Part shown: positions 22,967 through 30,946 of the stretch, piece after piece | How positions within the stretch are numbered: the first letter of the stretch is position 1 | How the letters are laid out: every line of letters starts with the position of its first letter | DNA from: JBJXGV01 sp046160485 | GTDB taxonomy: Bacteria > Orphanbacterota > Orphanbacteria > JBJXGV01 | Length of the DNA: 41,353 bases | Assembly: GCA_046160485.1 (NCBI GenBank) | Contig: JBJXGV010000035.1 | Coordinates: forward strand, 1-41,353 | Reading direction: 5' to 3' | Notes under the pieces: generated by a model | The model's input: only the letters and a program-made list of their open reading frames with translations | What the model was told of the DNA's origin: nothing | Databases searched by the model: none | Translations under genes and position numbers: made by a program

Positions 22967-24079
22967 ATGCCGGAACGTGTCGTTATCGCTATCGGAACGA
23001 AGAAAGGTGTCCTCATCGCGGAGGGCGCGAAGGCGCGGAAGAGCTTCACGCTGCGCGGGCCGCACGGGCCGGGCGTCGCGGTCTACTCGACGCTCGTCGA
23101 CACACGCGGCAAGCCTCGCATCTACGCGTCGAGCTGCAATCCATTCTTCGGAATGAAGCTGCTCGTCTCGACCGATCTCGGAAAGTCGTTCAAAGAGACG
23201 AAGTCGGCGCCGGCGTTTCCGAAAGACGACGGGCGCGCGCTCGCGAACATTTGGTCGCTCGAGCCGGGCCCGGGGAAAAAAGACCTCTGGTGCGGCGTCG
23301 AGCCCGCATCGCTCTTCCGGTCGGGTGACGGCGGCGATTCATGGGAGATGGTGCCGGGCATCAGCAATCACGACCACGCTCGGAAGTGGCAGCCGGGCAA
23401 TGGCGGGCTCTGCATGCACACGATCGTGCCCGACGGGGATCGCGTTCACCTCGGGATCTCGACCGGCGGCCACTACCTGAGCGAAGACGGCGGCGCGACG
23501 TTCAACGCGGCCAACGGCGGTGTGGGCGCCGGATTCGTGCCCGATCCGTATCCCGAATTCGGGCAGTGCGTGCACAAGATCGCCGTTCATCCCGACGTGC
23601 CTGGGCGGCTCTACATGCAGAACCACGGCGGATGGGGCGAGTGGGACGGGCCGGGCGGGCCGCGCAAGGACATCGGCGTGCTGCGCAGCGACGATCACGG
23701 GCACACGTGGCGCTCGATCGCGAAGGGACTCCCCTCCGACTTCGGCTTCCCGATCGTCGTGCATCCGCACGACGCCGACACGGTGTACGTGATGCCGCAC
23801 GAACCGATGACGCGCGCGTGCCCCGGCGGATCGCCCGCCGTCTGGCGCAGCGAGAACGGCGGCGATTCGTGGAAGCGCCTCGCGAAGGGTTTCCCGAAGA
23901 AGGACAGCTACTATACGGTCCAGCGCGACGCGATGACGATCGACGAACTCAAGTCGCCCGCTCTCTATTTCGGGACGACGACCGGACAGCTCTGGATCGG
24001 CCGCGACGGCGGCGAGCAGTGGGAGTGCCTCTTCGATTCGCTCCCGCCGATTCACTGCGTGAAGGTGGCGGTGGTCTAG
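22967..24079 (+). CDS. Cytoplasmic BNR/sialidase-like beta-propeller paired with a sulfur carrier
   Basis: A 370-aa protein with no signal peptide. Repeated Asp-box motifs (STDLGKSF, SGDGGDSW, SEDGGATF, SDDHGHTW, SENGGDSW, GRDGGEQW) indicate a six- or seven-bladed propeller of the exo-sialidase/VPS10 type. Conserved-looking stretches such as NHDHARKWQPGNGG, HGGWGEW and PHEPMTRACPGGSPAVW are more specific than generic BNR repeats and contain His and Cys that could bind metal. No sialidase function is claimed. AGGAGG five bases before the ATG is supplied by the end of the MoaD-like gene, so translation is coupled. It ends flush against the convergent M42 peptidase gene. Confidence 0.82.
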   Translation: MPERVVIAIGTKKGVLIAEGAKARKSFTLRGPHGPGVAVYSTLVDTRGKPRIYASSCNPFFGMKLLVSTDLGKSFKETKSAPAFPKDDGRALANIWSLEPGPGKKDLWCGVEPASLFRSGDGGDSWEMVPGISNHDHARKWQPGNGGLCMHTIVPDGDRVHLGISTGGHYLSEDGGATFNAANGGVGAGFVPDPYPEFGQCVHKIAVHPDVPGRLYMQNHGGWGEWDGPGGPRKDIGVLRSDDHGHTWRSIAKGLPSDFGFPIVVHPHDADTVYVMPHEPMTRACPGGSPAVWRSENGGDSWKRLAKGFPKKDSYYTVQRDAMTIDELKSPALYFGTTTGQLWIGRDGGEQWECLFDSLPPIHCVKVAVV

Positions 24080-25138
24080 CTACAACGCGGCGACGCGATC
24101 GGCGTCGAGCGCGATGATGAGCGCGAGCACGAGCCGTTTCGCCGCCGCATAGTCGTCGATGTTGATCACACTCGCGTGCGAGTGGATGTAGCGCGCCGGC
24201 ACGCCGAGCACGATCGTCGGAACGCCGCGCGCGCTTGTGTGGATCGCGCCCGCGTCCGTGCCGCCGCTCGATCGCACCGTGACCTGGTGCTCAATCCCGC
24301 CGGCGCGTGCGGTCTCGATTGCGAGATCGACGAGGCGCGGGTTCGCGATCATCGTCGGGTCGTAGGCGCGAATCTGCACGCCGCGGCCGAGCGCGCCCTG
24401 CGATTCATCGGCGTTGAATCCCGGCGTGTCGTCGGCGGGCGGCCCCTCGAGCACGATCGCGACATCCGGTTCGATGCGGCGCGCCCCCGTCGTGGCGCCG
24501 CGCAGCCCGACTTCCTCCTGCGCGCTGCCGCACGCGAAGAGCGTGTTCGGATGCCCGGAAATCTCTTCCGCAACCTCGATACAGAGCGCGCAGCCGACGC
24601 GATTGTCGAATGCCTTCGCGAGGAAGAGCTTCGGATTCGCGAGCGGCGTGAACTCCGAGAGAGGCGCAGCCCACGCGCCGATGCGAATCCCCCACGACTC
24701 GGCCTCCGCACGGCTCGTCGCGCCGACGTCGATGAAGAGATCGCGAATCTCGGGGACGCGATCGCGCTTGTCCGGCGCGAGCAAGTGCGGCGGCGTCGAA
24801 CCGACGACGCCCGTGATCTTCGCGCCGCCAGCCCACACGCGCACGCGCTGCGCAGGGAGCACCTGCGCCGACCATCCGCCAAGCGGAAGAAACTTCAGGA
24901 AGCCGCCCGGCGTGATGTGCTGAACGATGAAGCCGATCTCGTCGAGGTGACAGTCGAGCATCACGCGCGGCGCATCGGCGAGCCCGCGCTTCTTGCACGC
25001 GGCGCCGCCAATCCCGTCGCGCGACATCTCGCCGTGCGACGCGAGGCGCCGTTCGAAGATCGCGCGCACCTCGCTCTCGAAGCCCGGCACGCCGTCCGCG
25101 TTCGTCAATTCGCGCAGCAACTCGATCGATCGCTCCAC
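24080..25138 (-). CDS. M42-family metallo-aminopeptidase (glutamyl aminopeptidase/endoglucanase-type)
   Basis: A 352-aa dinuclear-zinc peptidase of the TET/FrvX type that trims peptides in the cytoplasm. Metal and catalytic motifs are DCHLDEIGF (His-x-Asp), AKAFDNRVG (bridging Asp), AQEEVGLRGA (Glu pair), LEGPPADDTPG and the C-terminal ARYIHSHA (last His ligand). Endoglucanase annotations of this family are historical. The GTG start is 7 bp downstream of the YbjQ-like gene, so the two are probably co-transcribed. Confidence 0.92.
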   Translation of the reverse strand: MERSIELLRELTNADGVPGFESEVRAIFERRLASHGEMSRDGIGGAACKKRGLADAPRVMLDCHLDEIGFIVQHITPGGFLKFLPLGGWSAQVLPAQRVRVWAGGAKITGVVGSTPPHLLAPDKRDRVPEIRDLFIDVGATSRAEAESWGIRIGAWAAPLSEFTPLANPKLFLAKAFDNRVGCALCIEVAEEISGHPNTLFACGSAQEEVGLRGATTGARRIEPDVAIVLEGPPADDTPGFNADESQGALGRGVQIRAYDPTMIANPRLVDLAIETARAGGIEHQVTVRSSGGTDAGAIHTSARGVPTIVLGVPARYIHSHASVINIDDYAAAKRLVLALIIALDADRVAAL

Positions 25139-25145
25139 CGCGCGG

Positions 25146-25466
25146 CTACTTCACGACAACGGCCGTGCCGCTCGCCGAAACCATCAGCATTCCGTTCCCC
25201 TGCCCGAGCACTTCGTAGTCGAGATCGACCGCGAGGATCGCGTTCGCGCCGAGGCGTTGCGCCGCCTCCTCGAGTTCCCCGAGCGCGATCGACCGCGCCT
25301 TCGCCAACTCCTTCTCGTACGCCGCCGAGCGCCCGCCGACGATGTCGCGAATGTTCGCGAACATGTCGCGAAAGAGATTCGCACCAACGATCGCTTCGCC
25401 CGTAACGATCCCCTTGTACTCCTGAACCTGCCGTCCTTCGATCACCGAAGTCGTCGTAATGATCAT
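25146..25466 (-). CDS. YbjQ/UPF0145 family protein
   Basis: A 106-aa protein matching the YbjQ (DUF74, putative heavy-metal-binding) family from end to end: MIITTTSVIEGRQVQEY, VTGEAIVGANLFRDMFANIRDIVGGRSAAYE and LGANAILAVDLDYE. The fold is a small alpha-beta oligomer of unknown function. The ATG has AGGAG six bases upstream. It lies 66 bp after trpG and just before the M42 peptidase. Confidence 0.93.
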   Translation of the reverse strand: MIITTTSVIEGRQVQEYKGIVTGEAIVGANLFRDMFANIRDIVGGRSAAYEKELAKARSIALGELEEAAQRLGANAILAVDLDYEVLGQGNGMLMVSASGTAVVVK

Positions 25467-25532
25467 CTCATTCTCCTCTCTTGCCGTGTCGTGTCATGCT
25501 TCCGGCAGCACAGTCTCGATCGCGATCGCGAT

Positions 25533-26102
25533 TTAGATCGCGAGGAAGTTCGCGATGAGCTTCTTGCCGGCTTTGGTGAGGATCGACTCGGGGTGGAATT
25601 GGACGCCCCAGATCGGGTAGTCGCGGTGCTTGAGCGCCATGATCTCTTTGTCGGCGGTCCATGCGGAGACGCGAAGACACTTGGGCAGCGTCTCATGGCG
25701 CACGATGAGCGAGTGGTAACGCGTCGCCTCGAACGGGTTGTCGATGCCGGCGAAGATCTCGAGGCCGTCGTGAATGATGAGCGACGTCTTGCCGTGCATG
25801 ATCTTCTCGGCGATGACGACCTCGCCGCCGAACGCCTCGCCGATCGCCTGGTGGCCGAGGCAAACGCCCAGCATCGGAATCTTCGGACCCAGGCGTTTGA
25901 CGACCTCCTCCGAGATACCCGCTTCCGACGGAGTACACGGCCCCGGCGAGATCACGATGCGATCCGGCGCGAGCTTCGCGATCTGGTCGACGGTGATCGC
26001 GTCGTTGCGATGCACCTCGATCTGGGCGCCCAACTCGCCGAGATACTGCACGAGGTTGTACGTGAACGAATCGTAGTTGTCGATGACGAGCACGCGCGCC
26101 AC
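25533..26102 (-). CDS. trpG: Anthranilate synthase component II (glutamine amidotransferase)
   Basis: Releases ammonia from glutamine for TrpE; may also serve PabB in folate synthesis. The 189-aa class I amidotransferase has SPGPCTPSEAG (oxyanion region), GVCLGHQ (nucleophile Cys 81) and QFHPES (His 170, Glu 172), so the triad is complete. The GTG start shares one base with the trpE stop (TAGTG), giving tight coupling for a stoichiometric complex. Confidence 0.94.
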   Translation of the reverse strand: MARVLVIDNYDSFTYNLVQYLGELGAQIEVHRNDAITVDQIAKLAPDRIVISPGPCTPSEAGISEEVVKRLGPKIPMLGVCLGHQAIGEAFGGEVVIAEKIMHGKTSLIIHDGLEIFAGIDNPFEATRYHSLIVRHETLPKCLRVSAWTADKEIMALKHRDYPIWGVQFHPESILTKAGKKLIANFLAI

Positions 26103-27622
26103 TAGTCGATCCCCCGTTCCGCCATCTCGATCGCGCGGAAGAGCGCGCGGCCCTTGTTCATCGTCTCCTCGTATTCGGACGCCGGATCGGAGTCGGCGAC
26201 GATGCCCGCGCCGATGCCGACGTACGCGACGCCCTTGCGCATGAGCACCGTGCGAATAGATATGCACATGTCGAGGTTGCCGCCGAATCCGAAGTAGCCG
26301 ATCGCGCCCGCGTAGAGGCCGCGACGCACCGGCTCGAGTTCCTCGATGATTTCCATCGCGCGCACCTTCGGCGCTCCCGTCACGGTGCCCGCGGGGAAAC
26401 ACGCGCGCAGCACATCGAACGCGCCGACGCCCGGCGCCGTCTTGCCGACGACGTGCGACACGAGGTGAATCACGTGCGAGTAACGCTCAAGCGTCATGAA
26501 GTCGCGCGTCTCGACCGAGCCGAAGCGGCTCACGCGCCCGACATCGTTACGCCCGAGGTCGACGAGCATCACGTGCTCCGCGCGCTCCTTTTCGTCGGCG
26601 AGCAGCTCGGCCTCGAGGCGCTTCTCGTCGGCGCCGTTCGTGCCGCGCGGTCGCGTCCCCGCGATCGGCCGCACCTCGACGAGGCCGTCCGATTCGCGCA
26701 CGAGCACCTCGGGCGACGAGCCCGCGACCTGGAAGTCGCCGAAATCGAAGTAGTACATGTACGGCGACGGATTCACCGTGCGGAGCGAGCGATAGACGTC
26801 GAACGGATCGCACGCGATCTTCGTCGAGACGCGGTGCGAGAGGACAACTTGAAAGACGTCGCCTTCGGTGATGTAGCGCTTTGCCTTCTTGACGCGTTCG
26901 GTGAAGGCGGCGCGCGTGAGGCTCGAGTCGTACTTCGTCTTGCTCTTCGCCGCGGCGCCGCGGCGCGCGGAGGCGCCGCGCACGGGGACGGGCGCACGCA
27001 ACTTCGCGATCGTCGCGTCGATCACGCGCGCGGCGGCGGCGTACGCTGTCGGCGCGTCCTTCGCGCCCTTCGGCCGCGCGAGCGCGATCACCTTGACCGT
27101 GTGCGCGAGATTGTCGAAGACGAGGAGCAGATCCGACACGAGAAAGATCGCATCCGGCAGCGCGAGATCGTCCTTCGCGCGGTTCGGCAGCTTCTCGAGG
27201 AAGCGGACGAACTCGTAGCCCAGGTAGCCGACGGCGCCGCCCGAGAATCGCGGGAGGCCGTCGCCGGCGGGGAGGCGCGATTCGCTCAGGATCTCCTCGA
27301 CGAGCCGCAGAGGATCGCCCTCGACGCGGCGTGACTCGCGTTTCTTGCCGCGCTCGATCGTCGCGTCGCCGCCGCGCGTACGCAGCACCACCGACGGCGA
27401 GAGCCCGATGATGGAGTAGCGCCCCCACGTATTCGCGGCCTCGACGCTTTCCAGCAGATACGAGTTCGGACCGCGGCCGAGTTTGAGAAACGCGGAGACC
27501 GGCGTCTCGAGGTCCGCGAGAATTTCGCGGAAGACGGGGATCACCGTGGCCCGCGCGGCGAGGCGCTTGAACTCGGGCAAGCTCGGCGCGTGAGCCGGCG
27601 TCGTGCTGCGCGCTGCGGCCAC
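26102..27622 (-). CDS. trpE: Anthranilate synthase component I
   Basis: Chorismate plus ammonia to anthranilate and pyruvate, the committed step of tryptophan synthesis. The 506-aa protein has the LLES motif (about 56-59), which forms the tryptophan feedback site in known TrpE proteins, so the enzyme is probably feedback inhibited. The C-terminal chorismate-binding domain shows IAGTRPRGT, LVDLGRNDVGRV, PAGTVTGAPKVRAMEII and YAGAIGYFGFGGN. The GTG start lies 3 bp after pgsA with no strong ribosome binding site. trpEG is about 17 kb from trpDCFB. Confidence 0.95.
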   Translation of the reverse strand: MAAARSTTPAHAPSLPEFKRLAARATVIPVFREILADLETPVSAFLKLGRGPNSYLLESVEAANTWGRYSIIGLSPSVVLRTRGGDATIERGKKRESRRVEGDPLRLVEEILSESRLPAGDGLPRFSGGAVGYLGYEFVRFLEKLPNRAKDDLALPDAIFLVSDLLLVFDNLAHTVKVIALARPKGAKDAPTAYAAAARVIDATIAKLRAPVPVRGASARRGAAAKSKTKYDSSLTRAAFTERVKKAKRYITEGDVFQVVLSHRVSTKIACDPFDVYRSLRTVNPSPYMYYFDFGDFQVAGSSPEVLVRESDGLVEVRPIAGTRPRGTNGADEKRLEAELLADEKERAEHVMLVDLGRNDVGRVSRFGSVETRDFMTLERYSHVIHLVSHVVGKTAPGVGAFDVLRACFPAGTVTGAPKVRAMEIIEELEPVRRGLYAGAIGYFGFGGNLDMCISIRTVLMRKGVAYVGIGAGIVADSDPASEYEETMNKGRALFRAIEMAERGID

Positions 27623-27625
27623 CGG

Positions 27626-28195
27626 TTACCGTGCCGCGAGGTGCGTGCCGGAGGGGATCGCGATCAGGCGTGCGCGCATGCGGCGCGCGTAGGAAATACT
27701 CGAGATCACGGCGGACGCGACCGACGCGCAGACGAACGGAATGCGCAGCGCGTCGACGGGGAGCGCGTAGACGAGCAGCGTGACGGAGAAGATGCACATC
27801 GCGATCTTCCCCGTCATGTTCGGCCCGGGAATCTGCGCGCCGCGGCGCGTCATGTACGCGGCGGCGATCACGATGCCCGCGTCGCGCGCGAGCAAAACGA
27901 GCAAGATCACGAGCGGAAACTCGCGATGCAGCACGAGCCCGATCGCAACGCCAGCGACGAAAAGTTTGTCGGCGATCGGATCGAGCACGCGGCCCCATCC
28001 CGACTCTTGATGTGTCCAACGCGCGATGCGGCCGTCGAACCAGTCGGTGAGAAACGCGAGTGCAAGCAGGATCAGGATGCGCGGGCGCGCCGCGACTTGA
28101 TCGGGCTGCGCAAGCGCGTCGAACAAGAACGGCACGAGTCCGACGCGCGCGAACGACATCATGTTCGGAAGCGTGACGAGCGGACCGAGGTTCAT
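27626..28195 (-). CDS. pgsA: CDP-diacylglycerol-glycerol-3-phosphate 3-phosphatidyltransferase-like protein
   Basis: A 189-aa integral membrane CDP-alcohol phosphatidyltransferase. The catalytic motif DGxxAR-x8-G-x3-D-x3-D is complete (Asp 54, Arg 59, Gly 68, Asp 72, Asp 76), with six hydrophobic segments. PgsA makes phosphatidylglycerophosphate from CDP-DAG and glycerol 3-phosphate. Other members of the family (cardiolipin or inositol-phosphate synthases) share the motif, but length and the N-terminal LPNMMSFARV favour PgsA. The start overlaps the recN stop as ATGA. Confidence 0.88.
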   Translation of the reverse strand: MNLGPLVTLPNMMSFARVGLVPFLFDALAQPDQVAARPRILILLALAFLTDWFDGRIARWTHQESGWGRVLDPIADKLFVAGVAIGLVLHREFPLVILLVLLARDAGIVIAAAYMTRRGAQIPGPNMTGKIAMCIFSVTLLVYALPVDALRIPFVCASVASAVISSISYARRMRARLIAIPSGTHLAAR

Positions 28196-29928
28196 GAGGC
28201 GCCTCGTCGCGAGGCCGCGGAAGACGTGACTCGCGTCGCCGCCGGCGATGGTCGCGGCGCGGGCGTCGTGCGGCGCGTTGCAAGCAACTCGTCGGCGTGG
28301 CGCAGCGCCACGTCGCCTTCGCCGCCGAGCATGCGCGAGACCTCGCGGCGGCGCGACTCGCCGTCGAGACGCTCGACGCCAACGCGCGTGCGCCCGGCGC
28401 GCGTCTGTTTCGACACGCGCAAATGCCCATCCGCCTGGGCCGCGATCTGCGCGAAGTGAGTGATCACGAGAACCTGCCTCCTAAGACTCGCGGCGCGAAG
28501 CTTCGCGCCGAGCGAGGCGGCGAGGTCGGCGCCCACACCCGTGTCGACCTCGTCGAAGACGGAAACCGCCGCGCCGTATCCATCGCCGAGCGCCGTGAGG
28601 ATCGCGAGAAGGACTCGCGAAAGCTCTCCGCCGGACGCGATGCGTGCGAGGGCGTGCCGCCCCTCGCCGGGATTCGGCGCGAGGAAGAACTCGACGGTAT
28701 CAACACCCGTGCGCGTGGCGCAAGCGGCATCTCGCGCCTCGAGCGCGAGTGAAAACGCGGCTTCGCGCATGCCGAGTTCGCGCAAGCCGCGCGCGACGGC
28801 GTCCGTGAAGCGGTCGCTCGCGGCGGCGCGCGCCTTCGAGAGGCGGCTCGCGCGCGCGGCGAGGTCGCGCTCCGCGGCCCCGAGCGCGATCGCGAGATCC
28901 TCGGCGCGCCCCTCCCCCGCGTCGGCGCGCGCCAGATCGCGCGCGATCTCGGCGCGCCGCTCGATCGCGCGCTCCACCGATCCGCCGTAGCGCCTGCGCA
29001 GCCGCGCGAGTGCGTCGAGCCGCGTCATGATCGCGTCGACGCGGCCCTCGCTCTCGTCGAGGTTGCGGCGGAGCGCGCTCACGGCGGCAGCGGCCTCCGA
29101 GAGTTCGATGAGCGCGGAGGCGACGAGCTTCTCGGCGTCGCCGAGACGCGGGTCGAGCGCGGCGCCCTCGCGAAGCGCGCGCAGCGCCTGGTCGGCGCGC
29201 GCGGCGGCCGAGCCGTCGGCGGAGAGTCCCGCGTCGGCGCGATCGAGAATCGCGACGAGCTTCGCCCGATGCGACAGCGCGCGCCGCTCCTCTTCGAGCC
29301 GCTCCTCCTCGCCCGGCTGCGCGCCGACCTCGTCGATTTCGCGCAGCTCCTTCTCGAGCGACGCACGCGCCTCGCGGATGCGCGCGACCGCCGCGGCATC
29401 TTCCTCGTACGCGCGCCGAGCCTCTTCGCGCGCGTCGAACGCGCGCGCCACCGCCGCGCGATCCTCACCGGTGCGCGCGAACTCATCGAGGATCTCGAGA
29501 TGCCGCGCCGGCGAGAAAAGCGTGTGGCTCTCGTGTTGGCCATGAAAGTCGACGAGCTGCTCGCCGATGCGCCGGAGCTGCGCGAGGGTCACGGGCGTGC
29601 CGTTCACCCAAGCGCGGCCTCGTCCGCCGCGCACCAGCTCGCGCCGCAGGATCACGTCGCCGTCGTCCGGGTCGATTCCGTCTTCCGCAAGCTCGGCGAT
29701 GCGCGGGTCGGCCGCGTCGAGACGGAAAAGCGCCGTGATCCGCGCCGCGGACCGTCCCTCGCGAATCCACTCCTCGCGCGCACGCGCCCCCGCTACGCAG
29801 CCGAGCGCCTCGACGAGAATCGATTTCCCCGCGCCCGTCTCGCCGGTGAGCACGTTGAGCCCGGGACCGAACACGATCACGGCCTCGTCGATGAGCGCGA
29901 AATCGTGTATCGAGAGTTCGAGCAGCAT
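28192..29928 (-). CDS. recN: DNA repair protein RecN
   Basis: SMC-like ATPase of double-strand break repair. The 578-aa protein has Walker A TGETGAGKS (about 30-38) and DFHGQHESHTLF in the N-terminal head. Two long Ala/Arg/Glu-rich coiled-coil arms (about 165-390) follow, then the ABC signature ASGGELSRV and Walker B VSVFDEVDTGVG in the C-terminal head. The last roughly 30 residues are a Thr/Ser/Arg/Pro-rich tail that overlaps the pgsA start. It lies 1 bp after nadK. Confidence 0.95.
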   Translation of the reverse strand: MLLELSIHDFALIDEAVIVFGPGLNVLTGETGAGKSILVEALGCVAGARAREEWIREGRSAARITALFRLDAADPRIAELAEDGIDPDDGDVILRRELVRGGRGRAWVNGTPVTLAQLRRIGEQLVDFHGQHESHTLFSPARHLEILDEFARTGEDRAAVARAFDAREEARRAYEEDAAAVARIREARASLEKELREIDEVGAQPGEEERLEEERRALSHRAKLVAILDRADAGLSADGSAAARADQALRALREGAALDPRLGDAEKLVASALIELSEAAAAVSALRRNLDESEGRVDAIMTRLDALARLRRRYGGSVERAIERRAEIARDLARADAGEGRAEDLAIALGAAERDLAARASRLSKARAAASDRFTDAVARGLRELGMREAAFSLALEARDAACATRTGVDTVEFFLAPNPGEGRHALARIASGGELSRVLLAILTALGDGYGAAVSVFDEVDTGVGADLAASLGAKLRAASLRRQVLVITHFAQIAAQADGHLRVSKQTRAGRTRVGVERLDGESRRREVSRMLGGEGDVALRHADELLATRRTTPAPRPSPAATRVTSSAASRRGAS

Positions 29929-29929
29929 G

Positions 29930-30811
29930 CTACGCCTCGCGCTCGCCCCAGCGGAATTTGCGCCGCAAGAGGCCGTAGAACGGCCGGCGGCCCGTCACCA
30001 CGAGGCGCGTAACGAACGGCGCGCAGCGCACGACGACGGTATCGCCCTCGATAAGCGGGTACGTCTCTTGCCCGTCGACCGTCACGACGCCATCGCCCGT
30101 CAGACGCAGCGGACGCACGCGAATCTCGTCGTCTTCCGAGACGACGAGCGGGCGCACGGTCAGCGTGTGCGGGCAGATCGGCACCGCGAGAATCACGCGC
30201 AGGTTCGGGCTGACGATGGGCCCGCCCGCGGAGAGCGAATACGCTGTCGAGCCGGTCGGCGTCGAGAGGATGAGCCCGTCGCAGAGGTACGTGCCGACGT
30301 GATCGCTGCCGACGGTGGTGTCGAGGCGCGCAAGGCGCGTGCGTCCGCCGCGGCCGATGACGATGTCGTTGAGCGCGACGAGGCGCGCGACCGTTTCGCC
30401 GTCGCGGAGCACCTCGCCCTCGAGGTTCATGCGTTCGGAGAGATTCGCGCGCCCGGCGACGAAATCGGGGAGGAGCGATTCGAGTTCCTCGGGCTGCGCT
30501 TCGGTGAGGAAGCCGAGCGTGCCGGCGTCGACGCCGAGAATCGGAATGCCGCGCGGCGCAACGAGGCGCGCGGCGCGCAGGAGCGTGCCGTCCCCGCCGA
30601 AGACGACGACCGCGTCGGCGCGCTTGACGAGCACGGCTTCGGAGAGATGCGGGTACGACGCGCGCGGGGCGACACCGTCGGGAAGCAGGAGCGCGAGTTC
30701 AAGCCGCTCCGCGAGCGCGACGAACTTCGCGACGATCTCCTCGACGCGCGGCTTGTCCAGATTGACGAGAACGCCAATTTCGCGGATCGGGGCGAGCGGC
30801 TCGCGGCTCAT
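29930..30811 (-). CDS. nadK: NAD kinase
   Basis: ATP-dependent phosphorylation of NAD to NADP. The 293-aa protein has VFGGDGTLLRAAR (catalytic GGDG), GVDAGTLGFLTE, DLLxx-type NDIVIGRG and STPTGSTAYSLSAGGPI, which are the canonical NadK motifs. It directly precedes recN, a common bacterial pairing. The chosen ATG has no ribosome binding site, but a TAGTAT box ends 7 bp before it. Confidence 0.95.
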   Translation of the reverse strand: MSREPLAPIREIGVLVNLDKPRVEEIVAKFVALAERLELALLLPDGVAPRASYPHLSEAVLVKRADAVVVFGGDGTLLRAARLVAPRGIPILGVDAGTLGFLTEAQPEELESLLPDFVAGRANLSERMNLEGEVLRDGETVARLVALNDIVIGRGGRTRLARLDTTVGSDHVGTYLCDGLILSTPTGSTAYSLSAGGPIVSPNLRVILAVPICPHTLTVRPLVVSEDDEIRVRPLRLTGDGVVTVDGQETYPLIEGDTVVVRCAPFVTRLVVTGRRPFYGLLRRKFRWGEREA

Positions 30812-30818
30812 GCCCGGG

Positions 30819-30824
30819 ATACTA
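30819..30824 (-). promoter_or_regulatory. Candidate -10 box of nadK
   Basis: TAGTAT on the minus strand ends 7 bp before the nadK ATG, the geometry of a leaderless transcript. No good -35 is seen. The nadK-ispA gap (135 bp) is one of the few real gaps in this strand, so an internal promoter is reasonable. Confidence 0.4.
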
Positions 30825-30919
30825 TCGCGAGCGCGGCCCCGCCGCGACCGCGAAGATCGGGCGCCCCGCGAGAGGGCGATCGGCGCTGGCCAGCCCGCGC
30901 AGCCGTTGGCAGCACCGCA

Positions 30920-30942
30920 CAACGCGCAAACAAAACGCGTTG
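30920..30942 (-). terminator. Possible terminator-like hairpin after ispA
   Basis: CAACGCG and CGCGTTG form a perfect 7-bp stem with a 9-nt loop (TTTTGTTTG on the transcribed strand), 5 to 27 bases after the ispA stop codon. There is no U-run after the stem, so it is not a standard intrinsic terminator, but its place at the end of the pheST-to-ispA gene run and before the nadK promoter is suggestive. Confidence 0.3.
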
Positions 30943-30946
30943 ACCG

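Noticed and set aside
25467..25532. CGATCGCGATCGCGA near-palindrome after trpG as a regulatory site
   Set aside because: GCGATCGC-type strings occur throughout this GC-rich sequence; nothing distinguishes this copy.
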